This document shows, one piece after another, positions 1 to 5,894 of a stretch of DNA of 14,763 nt. How positions within the stretch are numbered: position 1 is the stretch's first letter; each line of letters opens with the position of its first letter. This stretch comes from Bacteroidota bacterium (GTDB taxonomy: Bacteria > Bacteroidota > Bacteroidia > Bacteroidales > PUMT01). The stretch lies in contig PWPZ01000066.1 in the NCBI GenBank assembly GCA_003556985.1, positions 1-14,763 on the forward strand, written 5' to 3'. The notes beneath the pieces are model-generated. The model was not told where the DNA came from. It saw nothing but the letters and a program-made list of their open reading frames with translations, and made no database searches. Position numbers and translations under genes: made by a program.

Positions 1-237
1 AATATCGGCAATCACATCGGCTTCCTCAAGGAAAGCAAAATCATGTATTATAAGCCTGTTCTCATCATCCTGATGATATTCTATCCAAACACGGAAACTC
101 AATTCCCCGAAAGTCTCGCTGTTTTCAGTAACATCCCAGAATCCTTCGAAATTGCGCGGACCAAAGATTTCTTCATCACAGGAATATGCAAAAAGAGCAA
201 TGATAACCCCCAGTATGAATGACTTTGGTCGTGACAT
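1..237 (-). CDS. Small lipoprotein, lipocalin-like start (partial, C-terminus beyond left edge)
   Basis: The reading frame is open for 79 codons from an ATG at 235-237 to the window edge, so only the N-terminus is seen. It begins MSRPKSFILGVIIALFAYSC, a basic then hydrophobic signal peptide ending in a plausible lipobox (AYSC, Cys20). The residues after the cysteine are acidic (DEE). The mature part contains FEGFWDVTE, a pattern I associate with small lipocalin-like lipoproteins of Bacteroidota, and it is rich in aromatic and acidic residues. The start lies 10 bp after the hutU stop, so co-transcription with hutU is likely. Position -3 of the lipobox is Ala rather than the usual Leu, so lipidation is probable but not certain. 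The function is not recognised, and a role in histidine use is not implied by sequence. Confidence 0.7.
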   Translation of the reverse strand, partial: MSRPKSFILGVIIALFAYSCDEEIFGPRNFEGFWDVTENSETFGELSFRVWIEYHQDDENRLIIHDFAFLEEADVIADI

Positions 238-247
238 TTATTAAGGA

Positions 248-2257
248 TTAAAAAATTGAATTGATCAAATCATCATCTGCCAGGTTTGGCAGGGTTATAT
301 TGAGTAGCGGAGTGCGCTGCATCTCTTGTTTGATGGCTGAAAGAGCACCCTGGTGCCTTGCCCAGGACCGCCTGGCTATACCGTTGTTCACATCCCAGTG
401 AAGCATCATTTCCAGCCTGCGATCTGCTTCATCGGATCCGTCAAGCAGCATCCCGAACCCGCCGTTAATCACCTCTCCCCACCCAACTCCTCCACCGTTA
501 TGGAGTGAAACCCATGTGGCACCACGGAAGGAATCGCCAATCACATTATGTACTGCCATATCAGCAGTAAGGGCCGATCCGTCATAAATATCGGAGGTTT
601 CCCGGTAAGGCGAATCGGTGCCCGATACATCATGGTGATCCCTGCCCAGCACAACAGGTGCGGTTATAGTACCTTCACGCACCGCCCGGTTCAGGGCCGA
701 TGCAATTTTTATACGCCCTTCGGCGTCAGCATAAAGAATCCTGGCCTGGGACCCTACCACCAGGTTGTTCTTTCCGGCTTCCCTGATCCATAATAGATTA
801 TCCTGCAACTGTGGCCGGATCTCGGTCCGCGCAGTGGAAAGGAGTTCCTCAAGCACTGCGGCTGCAATCCTGTCACTCACATCAAGATCGGCAGGATCGG
901 AGGAGGTACAGACCCAACGGAAAGGTCCGAAGCCGTAATCAAAACATAAAGGACCCATGATATCCTGCACATATGAGGGGTACCGGTAAGCGCCGGAGGG
1001 ATCAAATATGTCGGCCCCGGCCCTGCCTGCCTCCAGCAAAAAAGCATTTCCGTAATCCCAGAAATACATCCCCCTTGAAGCAAGTTCATTTACAGCATCT
1101 ACATGCCGCCGGAGAGAAATTTTCACCAGTCCGCGAAACTTTTCAGGATCGGAGGCCATAAGCTGATTTGCCTCTTCAAAGCCAATACCTGCAGGATAAT
1201 ACCCTCCCGACCATGGATTATGCAGGGAGGTCTGATCAGAGCCCAGCTCAACAGGTAACTTTTTTGCCGAAATTTCTTCAAGCAGGTCGACAATATTTCC
1301 ATGATATGCGAGGGAAACAGCTTCCTTGTTTTTTCTTGCCCTGAAAGCCCTTTTAAGCAGCCGGCCAGCATCATCGTACACCTCATCGACCCAGCCCTGT
1401 GAATAACGGGCCCGGATTGCCCTGGCATTAACCTCTGCGACAAGACAAATACCTCCTGCTATGACCGTAGCTTTGGGCTGTGCACCTGACATGCCCCCAA
1501 GTCCGCTTGTCACAAAAATTTTCCCCTTAATTTCTCCTTCAACAGACCCTGCAATTTTCCTTCCGGCATTCAAAACCGTAATTGCAGTGCCGTGAACAAT
1601 CCCCTGGGGACCAATGTACATGAATGATCCGGCAGTCATTTGTCCGTACTGGCTTACGCCCAGGGCATTTAACCTCTCGTAATCATCCCTTGACGAGTAA
1701 TTGGGTATTACCATTCCGTTAGTCACAACCACTCTCGGAGCCTCCCTGTGCGACGGAAAAAGTCCGAGAGGATGCCCCGAATAGAGAACCAGTGTCTGCT
1801 CATCGGTCATTTTGGCCAGGTACTGCATGGTAAGCAGATACTGGGCCCAGTTCTGAAATACAGCACCGTTCCCGCCATAGGTAATCAATTCATGAGGATG
1901 CTGGGCAACGGCATTATCAAGATTATTACTGAGCATCAGCATAATTGCGGCTGCACGGACAGATCTGTGAGGATAATCATGGATGCTTCTTGCCTTTATT
2001 TCATAGGTGGGCCGGAAACGGTACATATAAATCCTCCCGTATTCCTGAAGCTCCTGGGCAAATTCCCTGGCAAGGACGGGATGGTGCCGCCTGTCAAAAT
2101 AACGCAGTGCATTCCTTACAGCCAGTTTTTTTTCTTCTGCGGAAAGCAAAACAGCTCTTTTGGGAGCATGGTTCACATCGGGATCAAATTCACGAAAGGC
2201 AGGAAGTACGGAAGGAATTCCCCGGAGTATCGCTTGCTGAAACTCAGATTTTGTCAT
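248..2257 (-). CDS. hutU: Urocanate hydratase (urocanase), long form
   Basis: This cytosolic enzyme (EC 4.2.1.49) hydrates urocanate to 4-imidazolone-5-propionate, the second step of histidine degradation, using tightly bound NAD+. The 669-residue protein carries the family signatures: TYGGNG at 126-131, QMTAGSFMYIGPQGIVHGT at 206-224, TSGLGGMSGAQPKA at 250-263, DQTSLHNP at 341-348, FRWVCTSS at 446-453 and GRDHHDVSGTDSPYRET at 538-554. Cys450 matches the conserved catalytic-region cysteine (Cys410 of the Pseudomonas enzyme, from memory). Its length exceeds the roughly 560-residue proteobacterial form and matches the animal-type UROC1 form of about 676 residues, including the GGGVGWGEVINGGFG segment at 588-602. 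The start is ATG at 2257, 86 bp after the zinc-ribbon gene, with no clear promoter of its own. No hutH, hutI or formiminotransferase gene is nearby, so the rest of the pathway must lie elsewhere. Confidence 0.97.
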   Translation of the reverse strand: MTKSEFQQAILRGIPSVLPAFREFDPDVNHAPKRAVLLSAEEKKLAVRNALRYFDRRHHPVLAREFAQELQEYGRIYMYRFRPTYEIKARSIHDYPHRSVRAAAIMLMLSNNLDNAVAQHPHELITYGGNGAVFQNWAQYLLTMQYLAKMTDEQTLVLYSGHPLGLFPSHREAPRVVVTNGMVIPNYSSRDDYERLNALGVSQYGQMTAGSFMYIGPQGIVHGTAITVLNAGRKIAGSVEGEIKGKIFVTSGLGGMSGAQPKATVIAGGICLVAEVNARAIRARYSQGWVDEVYDDAGRLLKRAFRARKNKEAVSLAYHGNIVDLLEEISAKKLPVELGSDQTSLHNPWSGGYYPAGIGFEEANQLMASDPEKFRGLVKISLRRHVDAVNELASRGMYFWDYGNAFLLEAGRAGADIFDPSGAYRYPSYVQDIMGPLCFDYGFGPFRWVCTSSDPADLDVSDRIAAAVLEELLSTARTEIRPQLQDNLLWIREAGKNNLVVGSQARILYADAEGRIKIASALNRAVREGTITAPVVLGRDHHDVSGTDSPYRETSDIYDGSALTADMAVHNVIGDSFRGATWVSLHNGGGVGWGEVINGGFGMLLDGSDEADRRLEMMLHWDVNNGIARRSWARHQGALSAIKQEMQRTPLLNITLPNLADDDLINSIF

Positions 2258-2343
2258 CTCGGAAAGATATTTTGGTTCCGCGGGAAGTAATTAATTCTGA
2301 CGGATTCCAGGTTCCGCTATAATATGAACTTCCGGATGCAGAC

Positions 2344-3123
2344 CTATTCCTCCGGTTCTGTTTCGGTCATTATCTCGCTATCAACCAGTATCCTGCCGCA
2401 ATATTCGCAGACAATCACCTTTTTTCTGGATTTTATGTCAAGCTGGCGCTGGGGTGGGATTTTGTTGAAGCATCCTCCACAGGCATCTCTTTCTACTGGA
2501 ACCACTGCGAGGCCGTTTCTCGCATTCCTGCGAATCCTTTTGTAAGCAGTCAAAAGGCGGGATTCGATTAACTCCTCGAACTTATCAGATCGCTGCTTAA
2601 GTTCGTCTTCATCTTTCTGGGTTTCGGAAACTATGCTGTTAAGTTCTGCTTTTTTGTCCTCAAGATCATTGGTCCGTTCATCCAGCAGCGCCTTCGAATC
2701 GGTTTCCAGTTTTTGTTTTTCTTCCAGTTGAATGGTAAACTCCTTTATCCTCTTTTCAGAAAGCTCAATCTCAAGGGTCTGAAATTCTATTTCCTTTGAA
2801 AGGGAATCGTACTCACGGTTGTTCCTGACATTCATCTGCTGTTCCTGATACTTTTTTATCAGTGACTGGGAATCAGCAATCTCATTCTTCTTATTCTGGA
2901 TGGAAGTCTCAAGATTTTTCATCTCATCCTGGAGATTGGACAGCCGGGTTTGCAAACCCTCTATTTCGTCCTCCAGATCCTGTACCTCAAGAGGCAGTTC
3001 CCCTCTGAGAATTCTGATCTTGTCAATTTCAGAGTCAATCTGTTGCATCTGATAAAGGATCCTTAATTTATCCTGGGTTGAACGTTCTGTTCCTTCCTGT
3101 CCTTTTTTTGTATCGGTTGCCAT
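2344..3123 (-). CDS. Coiled-coil C4-type zinc-ribbon protein (COG1579 family)
   Basis: The 259-residue protein has a long, highly charged coiled coil (about residues 20-195), with heptad-like Leu/Ile spacing and the family hallmark NNREYDSLSKEIE at 101-113. A C-terminal zinc ribbon follows, with CxxC pairs at Cys215/Cys218 and Cys239/Cys242 (CGGCFNKIPP and CEYCGRILV). Relatives include H. pylori HP0958 (FlgZ) and chlamydial CdsZ, described as RpoN- or RNA-associated adaptors. The role in Bacteroidota is not established, so no specific function is assigned. The start is ATG at 3123, only 6 bp after the Nif3-family gene, so the two are almost certainly co-transcribed. The tail is acidic (TETEPEE). 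Confidence 0.9.
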   Translation of the reverse strand: MATDTKKGQEGTERSTQDKLRILYQMQQIDSEIDKIRILRGELPLEVQDLEDEIEGLQTRLSNLQDEMKNLETSIQNKKNEIADSQSLIKKYQEQQMNVRNNREYDSLSKEIEFQTLEIELSEKRIKEFTIQLEEKQKLETDSKALLDERTNDLEDKKAELNSIVSETQKDEDELKQRSDKFEELIESRLLTAYKRIRRNARNGLAVVPVERDACGGCFNKIPPQRQLDIKSRKKVIVCEYCGRILVDSEIMTETEPEE

Positions 3124-3129
3124 ATCTTT

Positions 3130-4224
3130 TTAGAAATAATGAATGGGGTTTGTGTTTACTTCTGAAAAATGAACTGCAAAGTTAGGGATTTTTTTTGTAA
3201 GTAACTCATGAAATATTTCAAGTGTAAATTGTTCGCTCTCAAAATGTCCGATATCGGCAATCATCATCCGTTGGTCGGGCTGGAAGAAATCATGATATTT
3301 AAAATCTCCCGAAACATAAACATCGGCTCCGCTCTTCCTGGCTGCTCCGGCAAGAAAGCTCCCGCTGCCACCACACAGTGCCACCCGGGAAATTTTCCGG
3401 TCGGGTATAGCGCTGTGCCTGATGCTTTGAGAGCGGAACACCTCCTTGAGAAACATGAGAAATTCAGTTGGGTCCATCGGGTTTTCAAGGTTTCCTGCCA
3501 TCCCCATCCCTGCCCTGTGGTATTTATTGTCGAGCGGATAAATATCATAAGCGACTTCTTCATAAGGATGCGCCTCCTTCATTCTTTCAATTATCCGCGA
3601 CTCCAGGAATCCGGGAAATATAGTTTCCACCCGTATTTCCTTTTCAAAGTGAAGGGTGCCAGGCTTACCGGCAAAGGGATCCGATTTTTCCGATCCCCTG
3701 AACGAACCGGCACCTTCAATATTGAAACTGCATTGATCATATTCCCCGATATGCCCTGCACCGGCATCGAAAATGGCCTGCCTGACAGACGCAGCATGAT
3801 CGACGGGGACAAAAACTGCCAGCTTTTTAAGGATCCCGCGCGCGGGTGACAGGATTTCACAATCCTTCAGCCCTATTTTATCGGCTATCCGGCTGTTGAC
3901 CCCGCCAATTACGCTGTCTATATTGGTATGGGAAGAATAAAGGGCAATATTGCTCCTTACTGCCCTGATGACGATTCTTTCGGCATAGGTGCTCCCGGTG
4001 AGTTTTTCCAGTTTTCCAAAAATAACAGGATGATGGGAAATTATTAGCCCTGCACCAATTTTTTCGGCTTCTTCCATCACTTCCACGGTAACATCAAGGC
4101 ATAACAGGACCGATTGTACTTCTCTGTCAATATCACCCACGGCCAGTCCGGAATTATCGTACGATTCCTGTAGCGACAGGGATGCAAATTCTTCCAGTTC
4201 CCTGACTATCTGTTTTATTTGCAT
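3130..4224 (-). CDS. Nif3-like dinuclear metal centre protein (DUF34), with PII-like insert
   Basis: The family forms hexameric rings with a two-metal site in each subunit. Databases often label it 'GTP cyclohydrolase 1 type 2', but the physiological substrate is unsettled. The start is placed at the ATG at 4224 (MQIKQIVRELEEF), giving 364 residues. An upstream in-frame ATG at 4284 would add 20 residues not typical of the family. Metal-site motifs in this numbering are SHHPVIFG (His64, His65), SHTNID (His99, Asp103) and GHFESE (His327, Glu331). A PII/CutA-like insert occupies about residues 130-235 and ends near AHPYEEVAYDIYPLDN; this three-part form of about 365 residues is common in Bacteroidota. 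It lies 182 bp after the MerR-type gene and 6 bp before the zinc-ribbon gene. Confidence 0.93.
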   Translation of the reverse strand: MQIKQIVRELEEFASLSLQESYDNSGLAVGDIDREVQSVLLCLDVTVEVMEEAEKIGAGLIISHHPVIFGKLEKLTGSTYAERIVIRAVRSNIALYSSHTNIDSVIGGVNSRIADKIGLKDCEILSPARGILKKLAVFVPVDHAASVRQAIFDAGAGHIGEYDQCSFNIEGAGSFRGSEKSDPFAGKPGTLHFEKEIRVETIFPGFLESRIIERMKEAHPYEEVAYDIYPLDNKYHRAGMGMAGNLENPMDPTEFLMFLKEVFRSQSIRHSAIPDRKISRVALCGGSGSFLAGAARKSGADVYVSGDFKYHDFFQPDQRMMIADIGHFESEQFTLEIFHELLTKKIPNFAVHFSEVNTNPIHYF

Positions 4225-4406
4225 GGTAAATGGCTTAATGATGTGAATAGCCTCCTTGCTCTGGTTAATGCCATTTGGCATCACAAGATAATATAAAAAA
4301 GGAGAATTTCCCCTGATTATTTTATCTTAAAAACCACTGCGTTGAGTTATGGTAATGTTTTTATGGTCTTATTTTGCGCCCGGATTGCATGGCATAAAAA
4401 AGGGGG

Positions 4407-4742
4407 TCAGAAGCCTTCCTTTATTTCGATGAGCATATGCCTCACCTCTTTAAGGATTTTTACAATCTCAAAATTCTTTACGGTATCTTCCTTGTTTTCC
4501 TTGAGTTTCTTCTTGGCTCCTTTGAGGGTCATACCTCTGACCTTTACCAGTTCATGGATCAGGTAAAAATTATCAATATCTTCAATTGTAAAAAACCGGT
4601 TGCCCTTTTTGTTCTTTTTGGGCTTTATGACGTCGAACTCTTTTTCCCAATAACGTATGAGGGATGTATTGACATTGAACATGTCGGCTATCTCTCCTAT
4701 GGAGTAGTAAAGCTTTTCCACCTTTTTTTCCTTATACGGCAC
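4407..4742 (-). CDS. Short MerR-family transcriptional regulator, GTG start
   Basis: This is a 111-residue DNA-binding protein with a winged-helix MerR N-terminus (YSIGEIADMFNVNTSLIRYW, then the KKNKKGNRFF wing) and a helical segment rich in lysine and glutamate. Only about 35 residues follow the DNA-binding domain, with no cysteines, so it lacks a metal- or drug-sensing effector domain. The start is placed at GTG 4742 (VPYKEKKVEKLYYSIGEI), because relatives I recall begin MPYKxKK. The first in-frame ATG (4793) would add 17 residues overlapping the peptidase gene and unlike the family. The gap to the peptidase stop is 10 bp, implying one transcript. Its target genes are unknown; autoregulation of the peptidase operon is a guess. 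Confidence 0.88.
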   Translation of the reverse strand: MPYKEKKVEKLYYSIGEIADMFNVNTSLIRYWEKEFDVIKPKKNKKGNRFFTIEDIDNFYLIHELVKVRGMTLKGAKKKLKENKEDTVKNFEIVKILKEVRHMLIEIKEGF

Positions 4743-4752
4743 AGCAAAAATT

Positions 4753-5736
4753 TTATATTCCCAGAAATGAGCCGCCCTGCATTGACATTTCAATCATCGC
4801 ATCGAATTCCTCGGGGGTTATGTCACCATAAAAATAATTAATCGGATTGACATGACGATTATTTCTGGCTACTTCATAATGCAAATGGGGTGCGGTCGAC
4901 CCCCCGGTATTACCTACAAGTCCGATAACATCGCCCCGTTTAACTTCCTGCCCCCTCTTCACAAGCACCTTATCGAGGTGGGCATACAGGGTTTTGTATC
5001 CGTAACCGTGATCAATCTCAATGAAGGTCCCGTAACCGGTCCTTGACCTGGGAGAATTGACAACCCGGCTTACTACACCGTTTCCGGTGGCATAAACATC
5101 GGTTCCCGTGGGAGCGGTAAAATCCATTCCGTCATGGTGCATCCTGATCTTGTAGATCGGATGGATACGCATGCCGTAATAACCGCCTATTCTCCGTATA
5201 TCCCTTATTGCCACCGGCTGTATGGAGGGGATTGAGGCAAGCATGTCTTCCTTGTTCAGTGCAAGGTCAATTACTTCATCGTAGGAAGATGATTGAACGT
5301 ACATTTGCTTTTTAAGAATGTCAAGTCGTCTGGTGGTCTGGATAATCAGATCACTGTTATTGTAACCTTCAAGCTCGGCGTAACGGTTGGCACCACCGAA
5401 TCCCGCGCCTCTGATCGACATGGGGATGGGTTCCGCATTGAAAACAACCCGGTAGATATTGTCATCACGGTTTTGCATATCAGCCAGGACATGGCCAACA
5501 TGATCAAGCTGTTTGTTAATGATTTCGTATTGAAGTGTGAGTTTGTTGACTTCCCGTTTCAGCACCTTTTCCTTGGGAAGGTCGAAAAAATAGCTGAAAA
5601 CCAAAAAGTATAAAACAGCAATTGCAATACTGGCAGAAAAATAGGTCAGAAAATTCAAAAATTTATCTTTGAAACTAGAATTTATCAGATCATATTCAAG
5701 GGAGTCAGGATTAAATTTGAATTTTTGTTTAGCCAT
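4753..5736 (-). CDS. Membrane-anchored M23-family peptidase (LytM domain)
   Basis: This is a likely zinc endopeptidase acting on peptidoglycan cross-bridges in the periplasm. From ATG 5736 the protein has 327 residues. It has a short cytoplasmic N-terminus (MAKQKFKFNPDSLEYDL), one membrane segment at about 30-51, and a periplasmic helical region at about 55-160. The C-terminal LytM domain has YGMRIHPI at 187-194, HDGMD (His201, Asp205), YAHL (His253) and HLHYEV (His284, His286), which is the complete HxxxD and HxH zinc/catalytic set. An upstream in-frame ATG at 5778 lies almost on the predicted transcription start, so 5736 is preferred. The gene is divergent from alaS and leads into the MerR-type gene 10 bp downstream, an arrangement I recall as common in Bacteroidota. 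It should be catalytically active, not a degenerate EnvC/NlpD-type activator. Confidence 0.93.
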   Translation of the reverse strand: MAKQKFKFNPDSLEYDLINSSFKDKFLNFLTYFSASIAIAVLYFLVFSYFFDLPKEKVLKREVNKLTLQYEIINKQLDHVGHVLADMQNRDDNIYRVVFNAEPIPMSIRGAGFGGANRYAELEGYNNSDLIIQTTRRLDILKKQMYVQSSSYDEVIDLALNKEDMLASIPSIQPVAIRDIRRIGGYYGMRIHPIYKIRMHHDGMDFTAPTGTDVYATGNGVVSRVVNSPRSRTGYGTFIEIDHGYGYKTLYAHLDKVLVKRGQEVKRGDVIGLVGNTGGSTAPHLHYEVARNNRHVNPINYFYGDITPEEFDAMIEMSMQGGSFLGI

Positions 5737-5894
5737 AATTCTGATTTTGAAATACATATGGAACATTTTTCCAACCAACCAACAAATCTAAAGGAAATAA
5801 ACTAATTTTACAACTGGAATAATGAAATATCTGTTAGAATAAGGTGAAATTTTAATTTTTTGATACTGTTTATATTGCTTTTTAAGTACTTTGT
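5737..5894. other. Divergent intergenic region between the M23 peptidase gene and alaS
   Basis: This is 158 bp of AT-rich DNA. The peptidase-directed promoter at 5783-5813 is clear. For alaS I find only imperfect -7-like boxes, such as TAATTTTA at 5803-5810, without a correctly spaced -33 element, so no alaS promoter is assigned. No T-box-like leader or other structured RNA is apparent. Confidence 0.6.
5783..5813 (-). promoter_or_regulatory. Bacteroidota-type promoter for the M23 peptidase operon
   Basis: Read on the minus strand, TTG at 5813-5811 is followed after exactly 20 nt by TAGATTTG at 5790-5783. This matches the primary-sigma pattern TTTG-N19-21-TAnnTTTG, with an exact -7 box. Transcription would start near 5776, leaving a leader of about 40 nt before ATG 5736. 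Prediction from sequence only. Confidence 0.7.

Noticed and set aside
2276..2286. Small palindrome TTCCGCGGGAA upstream of hutU, considered as an operator
   Set aside because: Four-base arms with a three-base centre are expected often by chance, and no second copy or known site matches.
1748..2290. 180-residue plus-strand open frame opposite hutU
   Set aside because: It lies inside a well-supported hutU gene, has no recognisable domain, and its composition follows the opposite strand's codons.
3208..3849. 213-residue plus-strand open frame opposite the Nif3-like gene
   Set aside because: It is fully antisense to a gene with intact family motifs, and no domain or start context supports it.
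5803..5810. TAATTTTA as the alaS -7 box
   Set aside because: The last base mismatches and no TTG lies 19-21 nt upstream, so the promoter was not called.
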